From assembly GCA_026936335.1 (NCBI GenBank), contig JAPMXV010000062.1, positions 1 to 64,000 of the forward strand: a DNA stretch of 64,000 nt. Reading direction: 5' to 3'. Shown piece after piece: positions 9,535 to 21,395 of this stretch. The stretch's first letter is position 1. Each line of letters starts with the position of its first letter. The notes beneath the pieces were generated by a model. It did not search any database, was not told the DNA's origin, and saw only the letters and a list, made by a program, of their open reading frames with translations. The DNA comes from Mantamonas sphyraenae (Eukaryota > CRuMs > Mantamonadidae). The position numbers were made by a program, and so were the translations under genes.

Positions 9535-11465
9535 ATGACCAGGGAGAGCAAAAAGCGCAAGAATCCGCTCAACAAGAAGAACAAATCGGGGCACCCTGAC
9601 TTTAAGCGCCAGAAGGTCAAGGTCGGCCGCCGCATCGCTCCAAAGGCCGACACCGACACCACCGTGCGCTCCCGCAAGCTCATGATGCCCACCCAGAACG
9701 CAGTCATGGGCAAAAAGGGCAAGGCCGTAACCAAGCGTGCTCTCAACCTCAACGACCTCCTCGCCCAATGCAACCACTACAGCGAGTCGGTCCGCAAAGA
9801 CGCTGTTCTCGGCCTTCGCGAGCTCGTCACCTCCCACCCGCACGTCCTTGAAGGCCACCTTTCCCGCATCATTCTTGCTGCTGTCAAGCGCCTCACAGTA
9901 AGCGTCCACCCCCACCCCACCCCACCCCACCCCTTCTCCAGCCCCCACTGACCCCGAAGTACCAGGACGATGCCAAACTAGTCCGCGACGCCGTCAAGCT
10001 AATGGTCGAGCAGCTTCTCGACCAGGTCTCCCACACGGCAATGGGTCCGTTTCTTCCCACCATGTACCTTTACACCTGCACTGCCCTCACCCACGTCAGT
10101 GAGCGCGTCCGCCTCGACGCTCTGCATTTCGTCAACCTCCTTGTCCACCGCTACCCGGACGTCGCCTCACACTACCTCGACAAGCTACTGCCCAACTACA
10201 CTACCCTTCTCTCCTCCAAACGCGCCACTCTCAGCACCTCCCGCTCAAAGTCGCCTGCCCTCAGCAAAAAGGCTCGCCTCTCCGTCCTCCAGTCTCTTCG
10301 AGCCCTTCTCGAAGCCACCTCTGACCACCCTCTCCACGATGTCCAACCCGACGTTGACCACACCGACCATGTAACCATCTCCTTTGATCCCCACCGCCGC
10401 ACAGACGCCCGCTTCGCTCGCCGACTCCCCACTCAATCCGAAACCAACGACCTCCTCGACCTCGACGTCATCTCCTCCTCTTCCTCCACCTCCTCCACCT
10501 CTTCCACCACCACCTCATCCCTCTCCTCCTCCAACCCCCTCCTCCCGTTTGCTCTCGACGCAATCCCCCTCCTCGTCGAACTGTGGCTGGAGATCGACGA
10601 GGATGACGGCGACCTCCTCGACACCCTTGTCCACAACCTGTATTTATTGGTCGGCATCTGCACACATGCAGACACAGATCTCGGCCGTGGCCTCGACCTC
10701 TTTGCCGCCCATCTCGTCGCCGACTTTCCTTACTCCGTCAAGGACAATGCCATCGACCGGCGCGTCGCTCGCAAAGTCGACGCCTACATCGCCGCCACCA
10801 TGGCCCTGCTCCTGCGTGACGACTGGCTCCCGCTCCTCACTGAATATGTCGTCCACGAGCTCGACCTCTTTGCCGAACAAGAAGAAGACGACCTGTCCTA
10901 CGACAGCGAGCGCCTCGTTGTACACGTCGCCGTCGCCATTCTCGACCACTGTACAGACACTGACGACTCGAACGAGTTTTTCCGCGAGGCTATCCTCGAC
11001 GCCCTCCTCCGCCTCGAAGCCTCGGCACACACGCGCTCCAGACGCAAGGCTCTCTGCATCGACACTCTCGCAGAACTCATGCACTGGCCAGACATTGGTG
11101 TGCGCGAGCCCTGGATCCACCTGTTTGGCCGCCTCCTCTGGGAACTCAAGGATTCTCAGCCTCACCGTTCCGCCCTCATTCTCCGTGCCCTCCTCGACCT
11201 CGTCCGCCGTCCTGCAGGAGCCGACGTCCTCCCTGCCATCTCTCGTGCCCTTGTACCCTTCTTCCACGTCTCCGTCTCACGCAACGGCTCCACCCGCAGC
11301 GTCTACGGGCCTTTTGTCGCTCTTCCGCTCTCTGTCCGCAATCTCGCCCTCAATCTCGCCTGGTACCTTGATGATGCCCAATCGTCCTCCTCATCCTCGC
11401 CATCATCATCCCCTCTCAACGACGCCGTCGCTCTCGCCAAGGCCAAGCTCGAAACTGAACTCTGA
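9535..11465 (+). CDS. IPI1: IPI1/TEX10-like pre-rRNA processing protein
   Basis: Two exons: 9535-9897 and 9966-11465, with donor gtaagc, branch word ctgacc and acceptor taccag in a 68-bp intron. The product is about 620 aa. The N-terminus matches the IPI1/TEX10 signature: a basic 'KKRKNPLNKKNK' start, then 'DFKRQKVKVGRR' and 'DTTVRSRKLMMP', followed by HEAT-type helical repeats ('SVRKDAVLGLRELV', 'VRLDALHFVNLLV'). In yeast and animals IPI1/TEX10 is part of the Rix1 (PELP1-TEX10-WDR18) complex needed for 60S subunit maturation in the nucleolus and nucleoplasm. A Ser run interrupts the middle. It ends 16 bp from the convergent DENN gene. Confidence 0.9.
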
Positions 11466-11481
11466 ACCTCCATTGCCTTGA

Positions 11482-13215
11482 TCATCGCCTTCCCCACTGC
11501 GTCTGCGACCTCAACCTCCTAAAGAAACCCCCACCCGCGTTCTCTTCACTCCCGCCACTCCCTTCACTCTCCAGCATCTCCTTCAGCTCCCCCAAATCCC
11601 CATTGTCCAGTGTTTTCGACGCCCTCTTCTCCTCCACCCCCTTCCCACCGTGCTCCACGCGCGCAATCATGTCCGCCACACGTGTCCCACGCACAGGAAA
11701 CTCATCTCCTGTACCCGCACTCAACGACCGTCGTGCTCCCTTGCCTCCTCCTCGCCCCACGTACGCTGAAGGCCTCCCCCCGCGTTCGGATTTCGTAAAC
11801 GCGCGTTGCCTCCTCTCCTCCGTCTTCTCCACGCCGCTCTCCGACGACGAAGATGCCGACGACGACGATGATGATCCAAACCCAAACCGCGACAACAACC
11901 CACCTCCTCCTCCGCCACCACTCCCGTCCCCAATCCCATCTCCTCCCTCCTTCCGTTCCCGAATTCGCTCGTCCAGAACGCTCTCCGCTCCCAATTGCCC
12001 GTCCTGCGCATACATGGCGTCCCCTTGCTCCGATAGGTACATGTGGCACAGCTGTGTCTCAAAGAACGCCTCCAGAAACTTGCGCGTCCCGCGGTTCCGG
12101 CTTTTCAGAAACTTGGTCTCGTTCAGAGCCATTGTCATTCCCCGCCTCCGCTCCGTCTCCTCGTAGTACTCTGTATATCCTTCAAACAGTGTGGCGAAAA
12201 AGTCCAGAAACGCTTCCAGACACGCCCCTTGGTCGGGCGTCTTTCCTCCCAAAGCCCGTTCCAGCCCTTTCGACAGCGCAGACAGCGCCCCGGACGGCAG
12301 CAGCGACTTGTCTTTGTGGACACCATACACAGCCCCCTTGTCCAGGTCCACAAACACCACGTCCTCCAGCGGCAGCCGCTGCACGTACTCCATGTACTCC
12401 GACAACACGCCCACCAAAAACGGCATGGGCGCCGTGCACGTGTCCAGCAGGTTGCCCGGCAGCACGGGAATAAAGATATGTTGCCACGTAAAGGGATTGA
12501 TGCACGCCGCAATCGCCAGACACGCCTGGCTCAGCAGCGCCAGCTGGCTCCCGTAAATGATCAGCCTCCGCTCCATCAGCACGCTCGCAAACACCTGCAG
12601 AAACACAGAAAGCGGCAGCGCTGCAAACAAGGCCTCCAGATCCACATACTCCAGCAGCGAGTCTCCCTGGGCCGGCCGTTCCAGCGTGTACCGATCCCGC
12701 GTCGCCGATTGCGTGCTGAACACTGCCACGTCCACCTCCTCCCCCGGCGCCGGAAATGCCTGGCCCAGCACCGTCTTCAAGAACGTAAACACTGCCACCG
12801 AAGAGATTGCCCGCCGCTGCTCCACAATGTCCAGCACTTGCGAAAATAGCGCGTAGCACGGCAGCGAGCTAATCAGGCAGAAGCACTCTGGAACACGAGC
12901 ACCCTGCCCGGGCGGCAACAGACGCCGACAGTACCCGTAGCGCTTCGACCCGTCTGTGGCCGTCAGCACAAAGCTGAACGTCTCGCTCGCAAACTCCTCC
13001 GTCGCCTCCAGAAACACCAGGTCCGGAAAGCAGAACCCGGGCGACGACGCGCACAGGGCATCCAGAGTCTCCGAGTTTCCTGCTGGCGGAAACTGGTACG
13101 TGATTTCCGTCACATACCCTCCTCCTCCCTTGCCTCCCGAGCCCGCTTTTTCTCCCTTGGCTTGCAGCCCCACCACAACAAAGCAGTCAAATAAGCTCTG
13201 TTCCTCCCCAGACAT
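11482..13215 (-). CDS. DENN-domain protein, predicted Rab GEF
   Basis: This is a single exon of about 577 aa starting at MSGEEQSLFDCF. The N-terminal uDENN part has 'LFDCFVVVGL', 'FPPAG' and 'FCFPD'. The core DENN has 'CLISSLPCYALFSQVLDIV', 'SLLEYVDLEALFAALPLSVFLQVFASVLMERRLI' and 'FTWQHIFIPVLP', with 'YLMGV'-like 'PFLVGVLSEYM'. The dDENN part has 'FLKSRNRGTRKFLEAFFETQL'. Such proteins exchange nucleotide on Rab GTPases during membrane traffic. The last ~150 residues are low-complexity and charged. A longer upstream frame without a convincing start was not used. The 5' end faces the RhoGEF gene. Confidence 0.88.
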   Translation of the reverse strand: MSGEEQSLFDCFVVVGLQAKGEKAGSGGKGGGGYVTEITYQFPPAGNSETLDALCASSPGFCFPDLVFLEATEEFASETFSFVLTATDGSKRYGYCRRLLPPGQGARVPECFCLISSLPCYALFSQVLDIVEQRRAISSVAVFTFLKTVLGQAFPAPGEEVDVAVFSTQSATRDRYTLERPAQGDSLLEYVDLEALFAALPLSVFLQVFASVLMERRLIIYGSQLALLSQACLAIAACINPFTWQHIFIPVLPGNLLDTCTAPMPFLVGVLSEYMEYVQRLPLEDVVFVDLDKGAVYGVHKDKSLLPSGALSALSKGLERALGGKTPDQGACLEAFLDFFATLFEGYTEYYEETERRRGMTMALNETKFLKSRNRGTRKFLEAFFETQLCHMYLSEQGDAMYAQDGQLGAESVLDERIRERKEGGDGIGDGSGGGGGGGLLSRFGFGSSSSSSASSSSESGVEKTEERRQRAFTKSERGGRPSAYVGRGGGKGARRSLSAGTGDEFPVRGTRVADMIARVEHGGKGVEEKRASKTLDNGDLGELKEMLESEGSGGSEENAGGGFFRRLRSQTQWGRR

Positions 13216-13241
13216 GTCTGATATCACTCGCTCTCTCGCTT

Positions 13242-13274
<33 letters not shown>
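13242..13274. repeat. (CT)n microsatellite in divergent intergenic region
   Basis: A run of about 16 CT dinucleotides lies in the 229-bp gap between the DENN gene start (13215, minus) and the RhoGEF start (13445, plus). The rest of the gap is C-rich. It could be part of a shared promoter or simply a slippage repeat. Confidence 0.8.
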
Positions 13275-13279
<5 letters not shown>

Positions 13280-13444
13280 CCTCGCGAGTCACGCCCACGA
13301 GCTTTGCTGCCGGTTCTGCTTCGACCCGCGCCCTCTTCCCCAAACCAACACCTTCTCCCTACCCTCCATCCCAACACCCCTGCCCCCCCCCCAGCCCAAA
13401 CCCCCCCTCCCCAATCCCAACCCACCCGTCACCTCCCACCCACA

Positions 13445-15413
13445 ATGTCCAAATGGTCTGACCTCCTCCACTCCGAGGAGGAGTACCTTTCGCGCCTGCG
13501 TTTGCTAACGGAACGCATCAAGTTCCCGCTTATGGACCAGGTGCCCAGCAACTCTGTCGTCCAAGGTCTCACCTACGAAGACGTCGGTGCCATCTTTTCC
13601 TGCATCGGCTCTCTCGTCTCCCACCACAGCATCCTTGGCGTCGAGCTCAATCGAACCCTTTTCGACCACAAGACATCCAAAACCGTCAACGACGTCTTTC
13701 TCGACCTTCAGACTTCCGATTTCCTCGCCCGCTACTGCCAATATGCTGCCAACCACCAGCGCGCCATGGACACCCTCAATCGTTGCCGCCTTGAGTGTCC
13801 TGGCCTCACCGAGTTTCTCGCCATCATCAAAGACGAGCTCTGCGACAACAAGAGCCTCGACTGGCTTCTCCTCCAGCCCATCCAGCGTCTCCCTCGTCTC
13901 AAGTTCTTTTTCGCCTCATTTGCCAAAGAGCATCACGACGACGACGCCGCCGCCGTCGCAGACCTCCTCGACACTTGGATCCACGAGATGCTCAATCAGG
14001 TCTCGCACAACGAAACGCGTGTCCTCATCCAGGCCGTCCTCTGGTCCCATGCACGACCTGCTGCCTATGCCGACGACGCAGATGCTGACAATGCCTCTCA
14101 GGCTCTTGATTTCGATTCGGTTGCACACAACTTTGTCTACCAGCTGCCCATGGACGCGCCCGTCCTCCACCACGTCTCCCACGCCGCCACAATTGCCATT
14201 CTCCACCACGATGACCCTCTCGCTTCAGCAGACTACCTCCAGGAAGCGCCTTTGCTCGACAACCCGCCCACCGACGACCAGCTCCTCAAGCTCTGGGTGG
14301 TGCCTCACGCGCGCATCTCCCTCCTCAAGCTCTCTCCCGATGACACTGGCCACGACCTCGTCACACGCCTCTGCCAACTCAACGACTGGCAGCACGCTTC
14401 GGACGAGCTCGTTCTCCTCGCTGCCCCCGAGCAGTCCGACGAGCCTGTTTCCGATAAGCTCGACCGCTTCCTCCGCATGCGCCCGCTTCAGCAAGACCTT
14501 GCCCAGCAGCACATCTTTGTCGAGCAAGAGTCCAGCCAAAACTTCAAGCAGTCTGCCGCCAAGCTCGAGCTCTTTCTCGCTTCCGACCGCCCCTCTCCGC
14601 CCGAGGACCGCCACCAGACCTCTGTCCTCGACGAGCACAAGCAAGCTGCTGCCGCCATGGAGAAGGTCATTGTCCGCACCCAACAGCGCATAGTCTCTTC
14701 TGCCAACGGCGTCGTTGTCCCGCGCAAGCCACGCCGCAGCGCCCCTGCACCCCCTGTCGCCGTCGACGACATTGGCCTCGACCTCGACCTCGACCTCGAC
14801 CTCGAACCTGAGCCTGAGCCTGAGCCTGAGCCTGAACCTGAACCTGAGCCTGAATCTCAACCTCAACCAGAATCCTCCCCCTCCCCCTCCCCCTCTCCCC
14901 TCCCCCTCCCCCTCCCCATCCACAGACTCCCTCCGCTCTGTCATCGCAAAAAAGTCTGCACCTCCTCCGACCCCTCCCCCAAAGAAGATCTCCTCTTCAT
15001 CATCCCTTCGCTCTATCATCGACAAAAAGACCCCGCCCCCTCCTCCGCCTGCCAAAACAATCCACACCGCCTCCTCCGACCTCTCCGACTCCTCCGAACC
15101 CTCGGAAACCCCCCAACCCTCCGAATCCCTCTCTCAACAACAACAACAACTCAACAAACTCATCACCGGCAAGAAATCCCCTGCCCCACCTCCCCCCGCG
15201 AAAAAGCCGCAGTCCCTCACCTCCCCTCCGCCTCCGGCAAAGAAGCCCTCCATGCTCACCACACATCCATCATCTCCGGGCCCTCCTTCCAAGAAACTAC
15301 CCCCTCTGCGCCGAAACAAAAACTCCCCAGGCCCGCCCCCTCCCCGCAAGCCCAAATCCCTCAACACCACCACCACAACAACAACAACAACAACAACAAC
15401 AGACTCCACATAA
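13445..15413 (+). CDS. RhoGEF (DH domain) protein with proline-rich tail; frame break
   Basis: The start is MSKWSDLLHSEEEYLSRL, which is conserved region 1 of a Dbl-homology domain. Region 3 is clear as 'LLLQPIQRLPRLKFFF'. A weakly resolved, possibly PH-like part follows ('ISLLKLSPDDTG'). From about 14,780 the frame runs through (CTCGAC)n and (CTGAGC)n repeats. Beyond about 14,925 the sensible protein is in the +1 frame, with SLRSVIAKKSAPPP and SLRSIIDKKTPPPP repeats and several PPPPAKKP motifs typical of SH3 ligands, ending at TAA 15413. A splice from 14756 or 14762 to 14870 would restore the frame, but the donors (gtcgcc, gtcgac) are poor and no CTNAC branch word is present. A 1-base length error in the repeat is therefore also possible. 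Confidence 0.75.
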
Positions 15414-15470
15414 CACAATGTATGTATGCACCGTAACACCTCTCATTCACTCAGTGAGCCGCGCTCGGGC

Positions 15471-18400
15471 TCACTCCTGTCGACGCGGAGGCGGCGGCGG
15501 TGGAGGCGTCTCTGTCCTGCTCGTCGTCCTCCTCGGCGGCGGCGGCGGCGGCGTCTCTGTCCTGCTTACCGCTCTACGCGGTGGCACAGGCAACCCTTGC
15601 CCAGGTGCCTTCTCCTCTTCGCCATCCTCGTCCACACGAATCTCAATTCCCGCGGTTCCAACCCCGCCCTCTTCCTTCTCCTTCTCTTCCCGTTCTGCCC
15701 TCTCTGCACGCTGCTTTTCTGTCGCCTTCCGAATCAAACTCTTAAACTTCCGATTCCCTCCGCTTTGCCCACCCAGCGTTGTGCTTCGCTGCAACCCGGC
15801 GTCTGCCATCGCCTCCTCCACAACCGCCTCCATTCGGCTGCGTGTCGCAGGGGGCGTCTTTGTGCGCTTCATCATGCTCGTGGAACGTGCAAAGCCCGTT
15901 CGCGACGTCAGCCGCGCACGCGTGTCGGGCAAATCCAAGCTCTCCCGCGAATCCTCGCTCCCGCTCGCCGTGCTGTCCATAGAGATCCGGCTCATCAGGT
16001 CGCCGCTGCTTCCCTGGCTTCCGGCCTCCTTCAGTTCAGACATCTGCTTCTTTGTCGGCGTCCCGTGGATCATGTCCTGCAGCTTGTTCAGCTGGCCCGT
16101 CCCCACCGCCGCCGTCATGTGCGCCTGCTTTTCCTGCGCCAGCCGAACCAGGTCCACCCCTCCCTCTGCATTCAACGCCTGCAGGTTCTCCTGGTCTGCC
16201 AACTCCAGTTCCTCCTTGAACATCTCTCGCGACCATCGGTGCTTCTTCTTCCACACCTTGACCACCTTGCGCGCCGTCTCCTGCTCCTCTTCGTTCATCT
16301 CCTCCTCGTCATACGCCTGGTTCTTGATCTCCAGCAGGATGGCCCCCGACCCGCTTGTGTCACTGCGCAGCAGCGCAAACGTCTCCAGAATCAACGCAAT
16401 CAGCAGATTCATAATCACCACCACCACGAAAAAGTGAAACGTCACAAAGTACCAGCTCACGTACGGATTGGTCGCCTGGATGCCCCAGTACATCACGTCG
16501 TGCCAATTTGACGTCGTCAGCAGCTGGAACAGCGTCAGGAACGCCGCGCCCACATCGTCAAAGCTCGCCAGTTCGTTCGTGAAATCCGGCAGCGAGTCGT
16601 TGTACTTCTTGTAGAACACCTCCATGCCCACAATCGCGTAAAAGTAAAACACTGCCAGCAGCAGCATGCCCAACGACGCCATCACAGGCGCAATCTTCAG
16701 CAGCGCAGAGATCAACCGCTTGAACCCGGGAAACACAGGGATCACTCGCAGGATCTGCAGCGCAGACAGTGCATGCAGGAACCGCGGCAGCCAATACATC
16801 CCTTGCACCGTCGGATCAAACAGGACAAGGTGCACAATCGCCCCGCCCATAATCACCCAAAAGTCAAACCGGTTCCACCGCGAGCCCCAGAACCGTGAGA
16901 ACCCCACAGCCGTCACACGCATAAACAGCTCCACCGCAAACAGCAACGATATCGTCGCGTTCACCGCATTCAAAGCAACAAACGCCTCCGCCGACATGCT
17001 GTTGTCGTACGTGCACAGCACGATTGTGTTGCCCACAATCAGCACCATGATCGTGTAGAAGAACCCAGGGTGCGTCACAACGTCAAAGAACCATTCCCGA
17101 GACACCCAGTCCTCCCAAAAGCTCGACACAGACGTACATGGGCCCAGCACGCTCCCCGAACTCCCGTCGTACTCCTTCTGAAACCGCAGCAGCAACACGT
17201 CGCACAGTTGGAAAAACTCGATGATGTCGATCGAACCCGACCCGTCCGTGTCCATCGCCTGGAACAGCACACGGATCTCCTCGCTGTCCGCCTCGGGCAT
17301 CACCTTGCCAAGCAACGCAATCCAATCGTTCCACTCGATCGACCCCGACGCATCCAGGTCGATCGCTGCAAACGCTGCCATCAGGCAACGCCTCTCCTTG
17401 ATGCGGTCGTAGATCACGCTCACCTTGCGCTCCTCCTTGTAAGCATAGAAAATCACTGCCACCACCACCGACAGCAGCAGGTACAGCGCCACAAACAGAA
17501 ACAGGATAAAGTACAGCGCAAACGCCTTGTTCACACGCGTCGCAGGAAACATCACGTCCGGGTAGTTCTCCGTCGTCAGCAGCACATACAGCGTCAACGC
17601 CGCGTTGCTAAAGTTGTCAAAGTTGGCAATCAGCACCTCCTTCGTCTCTGGATCCACGTAGATGCCTCGGAACAGCTGCACGCCGAGCACACTCCACAAC
17701 AGCAAGATGATCCCAAGCGACATCAGCGTGTCCTTCAGCCTCGGCACCGCCGCCATGATCGATCGAAACACTGCACGCACCTTTCGCTCCCGGATAATCA
17801 ACATAAAGCCGCGCAGGGGCCTGCTGAACCGAAAGCTCGTCGGCGTGATAAACGCCACCGCCACGTCCAGAAGCATGCATACGATCGTAAACGACGCCAG
17901 TAGATTCCACGTTTTCCGCACAAACGCAACGCGCCCGTTGTGCACATACTTCAGAATGTTGTCCGACGCATACACCCCGATGCACAGCAACTCCACAAAC
18001 AACAGGCCAAGTCGCGTCCCTTCCTCCAGCGGGGGCGAGCGAGTCGACGCTGGCTCAAACACGCACAGGAACATGTGCAGCACCATCACCGCGTAAAACA
18101 CACGGAAATAGCTCTCGCTGTAGTGCCAGATGTACAACTTCATCTTCCACGGGTCCTCCCGCACCAGGTACTCTCGCCCATGGATTGCGTCCTGGATAAA
18201 CGCCGCTGCCTTGTCGATCCGCGCCGCAATGTCTGCCGGCCGCTTCCTTTTGCTCACATACTTGCCTCGGTCCGCATAAGCCCATCGTCGCTTCTGGTCT
18301 CCCTCATCCCCCTCCTCTGCCACTCCTGTCTTCCCGACTTCTCCCGTCTTGGACGCGTTCATCGCAGCCTGCGCCATCAACGCATTCCTCCCGCGCAGTC

Positions 18401-19393
18401 CTCCGCGTCCTCCTGCCTCTCCGTTGCCCTCACTCGACACCCCTCTCGTGCTTTTGTTTCCTCCGTCGCTGTCCTCCGAGCTTGTTTCGTGCAGCGTCCC
18501 GCTCTGCACCTCGTCTGCCGACGGCGGCGCTGGCAGATCCGACTTGTCCTGGTGATACTTGCGGAAGAAATACTGGTCAAAGTCCCGCGCCGTGATGTTG
18601 TTCGACTCCAGTTCGTTGTGAAACGTGTGCATGTTGCTTGCGTCGCGCAGCGCGTTTGCCACTCCCTGCGTTTTGTCCCGCAGGTACGCTTCCTCCTCAT
18701 CGTCCTCGCCTCCTCCCGTCTCTCCGCCACCGTCACCTCCTCCTACGCCTCCACCCACCTTCCACGGCGACCGTGTCGACCGCCCACGCCGAGACTCGCT
18801 CTCTCCCGCTGGTGCGTTGCTTGCTGCCGCTGCGCTCGCCGGGTACTCGTTCAGCGCCTTCGACAACACACGTCGCGACACACTCTTGCGCTTCGCCGCG
18901 CTGCCGTCGTCCAGATTGTCAAACACAATCGCCGTTGCCCGTACGCTCTTACGGTTCGTCATTGATCGCTTCGGCGGCAGCGACAGGATGGACGTCGTCC
19001 GCGGCGCTGCCCCTCCAGACCCGCTTGGTGTGCTCGCATTGTTCGCGGACAACCCGGCCCCTCCCCGACCACCTCCTGCGCTCCCCACGCCCCGTCCGGC
19101 CTCGCTCCCTCCATTAGACCCTGTTCCACTGCTCTTTTGCCACGGCTTGGTACCCTTAGGCGTCCGTTGCACCCCTCGCGACCCAGCTGCTCCAGGAGAC
19201 GACAGAAACCCGCCCGTCGAGAGTTTCCCTCGCCGCGACGGTGTCTCCAGCTCCCCTCTCCCGCCCAACGACGGCTTCTTTCCGCCTGCCCCGCCTCCCT
19301 GTCGAAGCGCCTTGCTGATATCCTTCCGCGACAATGCGTCTGGATTGTTGATTGCATCCAGTGCCTCGAAGCGCGACACCAAATCCGCAATTG
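15471..19393 (-). CDS. two-pore-type cation channel with central EF-hands (5' exon not resolved)
   Basis: The main exon encodes about 1307 aa. After a ~400-residue low-complexity N-terminus come two six-TM repeats. Repeat I ends in the pore loop LLTTENYPDVMFPA; repeat II in LLTTSNWHDVMYWG. Between them are two EF-hands (DLDASGSIEWND and DTDGSGSIDIIE), the layout of plant-type TPC1. The S4 of repeat I carries several Arg (RFSRPLRGFMLIIRERKVR). A long Ser/Arg/Pro-rich cytosolic tail follows. TPCs are endolysosomal or vacuolar Na+/Ca2+ channels. No ATG lies in the main frame before an in-frame TGA; an acceptor (ctgacaccgatcgcag) at 19394 implies a short upstream exon, possibly from the Met at MWQEEG near 19550, not proven. 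Confidence 0.85.
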
Positions 19394-19581
19394 CTGCGAT
19401 CGGTGTCAGAACTCACCCGTTCCCCACCCCACACCACCTCTCTCTCTCGCTCTCACTCTCACTCTCACTCTCTTCGCTTCCCTCACACGTCACTCCCTCG
19501 CTCTCCACACTCCCTCCGTCCCAACATACACATCCTTCTTCTTGCCACATCCCGCGCAACACCGTCAGCACAAACAACACC

Positions 19582-21300
19582 ATGCACCACAAGCGCAAGT
19601 CCAAGAGTGCCATGGCCGAAGACCTGCACAGGCCCCTTCTGGACATGGCGTCTGGCAACGCCGACGATCCTGAACTCGTCGCCATCGACGTCGAAAACCA
19701 GTTTGACGACGAGCTCGTCAAGAACAGCCTCAGTGCCACGGCCACCCTCTTTCTCGACAAGGAAAAAGACGCAGAGGTGCGCCGCAAGTCTATCATCATG
19801 TTTCTCACCGGGCTCGTAGGCATCATCCTCATGATGATCGAGCTCGAGGTCGCCTGGGCCACAAGACGTCCCGTCCCCGAAGGAAACCCACCCGACCTCG
19901 GCAGCAACACCTTTTGGTGCGAAGCCCTCAAGGTAGCCCTCCTCTGCGACTCGGTTCTCCTCGGTACGTCTGCCCTCCGCACAACATCCTCCTCTCCACA
20001 CCGGCCCGCCACACATCACGCAAATTCTTCCACAAATCCAGTACCAACTCTCCCCACCCCCTCTCTCGCTCCCCTCCCCTCCCCTGCCTTGCATCTCCTC
20101 ACCATACCCGCCATCGCACGTATGTGCACCCCTTTTCACTTACGCCTGACCTCTCGCATCCTCCCCATGCCTCCTGCAGTCAGTCAACTCATCGACTACT
20201 ACCGCTTCCAAATCTACCTCGTCTCTCAGGAGTGGAAGGTGCTGCAGCTCAGCACCATGCAGCTCCTCCGTTCCACAGATATGTCTTGGTGGTTCTGGCT
20301 CGAGTTTCTCGTCTGTCTCGTCCATCCCATCCCGTTTCTCGACGCAGAGTTCAATGGCCACCCGCTCCTCAACGACAAAGTCGGCCTCTTTATGTTTGGC
20401 CGTCTCTACCTCCTCGTCCGCGTTCTTCGTGACACCAGCGATGTCTATCTCCAGCGCCGCGAGATTATCCAGGAGGACGAGCTGAACCGCGTCAAGGCAC
20501 CCAAGTTCAACTGGTTCCTCTCTGTCAAGAAGCTCTTCTACCAGAGCACCACTGCCTTTGTCATTGCCCTCTCATCTCTCGCCGTCCTCGTCATGGCCTT
20601 TTGCATTTATGTCTGCGAACGTGAACGCAACTACTCTCGCGACTCTGGCCAGTTCACACTCGCCACCAGTCTCTACTTTACCTGTGTTACCATGACCACC
20701 GTCGGCTACGGTGACATGACTCCCCTCTCCGACTGGGGCCGTGTCATGGCCATGGTCGCCGCCCTCCTCGGCCTGATCCTCTCCAGCTTCATGGTCGCCA
20801 TGGTCACCAACAAGCTCACCCTCCAAGAAAACGAACGCAGTGCAGTGCAGCACGTCAATCTCCGTGCCCTCGAGCGTGAAGAGATGCGTGCCGCCGTCCG
20901 CCTCATCGAACATCTCTGGTGGGTTGTCAAACAGGTTCGCGAACAACGCCGCCGCTCCCGTTCCGTCGCAGAAGCTGACGCCATCAGCCCCTGGTCCACC
21001 CATCAACGCAAGACCCTCCTCCTCGTCCGCCAGCTCCATCGCATCCGCAGGCGCCTCGGCCACGAACGCGAGCTCGACAACGATCGCTACGAGCGCGACT
21101 TTCAGGACATCAACGCACGCATCCTTCGCATCGAAAAGCGGCAAATCGATCTCACACGCGTGGTCAACAAGCTTGTCTGCGGCCAAGACGAGTCCCTCAC
21201 CTATGCCACTGTACGCGACCACCACCAGAGTCTACAGGAGCAGCTCTCCTCCATTCACGACATGGTCGCCACTGCTCTTGATGACAAGAAGCACTCATGA
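19582..21300 (+). CDS. SK-type (KCNN-like) calcium-activated potassium channel
   Basis: Two exons: 19582-19963 and 20180-21300, with donor gtacgt, branch word cctgacc and acceptor ctgcag; phase 1. The product is about 500 aa. It has an SK-like S1 region ('[18 protein letters not shown]'), an S4-like '[15 protein letters not shown]', S5, and a pore with the K+ filter TVGYGD. After S6 there is a helical region like the calmodulin-binding domain of SK channels ('[29 protein letters not shown]') and a long C-terminal coiled coil. Role by family: voltage-independent K+ efflux gated by Ca2+/calmodulin at the plasma membrane. It is divergently arranged with the two-pore channel gene. Confidence 0.88.
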   Translation: MHHKRKSKSAMAEDLHRPLLDMASGNADDPELVAIDVENQFDDELVKNSLSATATLFLDKEKDAEVRRKSIIMFLTGLVGIILMMIELEVAWATRRPVPEGNPPDLGSNTFWCEALKVALLCDSVLLGTSALRTTSSSPHRPATHHANSSTNPVPTLPTPSLAPLPSPALHLLTIPAIARMCTPFHLRLTSRILPMPPAVSQLIDYYRFQIYLVSQEWKVLQLSTMQLLRSTDMSWWFWLEFLVCLVHPIPFLDAEFNGHPLLNDKVGLFMFGRLYLLVRVLRDTSDVYLQRREIIQEDELNRVKAPKFNWFLSVKKLFYQSTTAFVIALSSLAVLVMAFCIYVCERERNYSRDSGQFTLATSLYFTCVTMTTVGYGDMTPLSDWGRVMAMVAALLGLILSSFMVAMVTNKLTLQENERSAVQHVNLRALEREEMRAAVRLIEHLWWVVKQVREQRRRSRSVAEADAISPWSTHQRKTLLLVRQLHRIRRRLGHERELDNDRYERDFQDINARILRIEKRQIDLTRVVNKLVCGQDESLTYATVRDHHQSLQEQLSSIHDMVATALDDKKHS

Positions 21301-21395
21301 GCACATTCACCACCATCAGTCAGTCAAGGGGGAGACTGCACACATCACGCAGGCGCAGCCAACACAAAAGTCCCAACAAACACTCCCACACCCCC

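Noticed and set aside
19394-19420. A 23-bp intron at the 5' end of the two-pore channel gene
   Set aside because: The gtgagt...ctgac...cag pattern is tempting, but the length is below any credible minimum and the joined frame is wrong.
21297-21395. ClpB start at 21297
   Set aside because: In frame, but it adds a non-conserved stretch overlapping the SK channel stop; the Met at 21396 gives a good presequence start.
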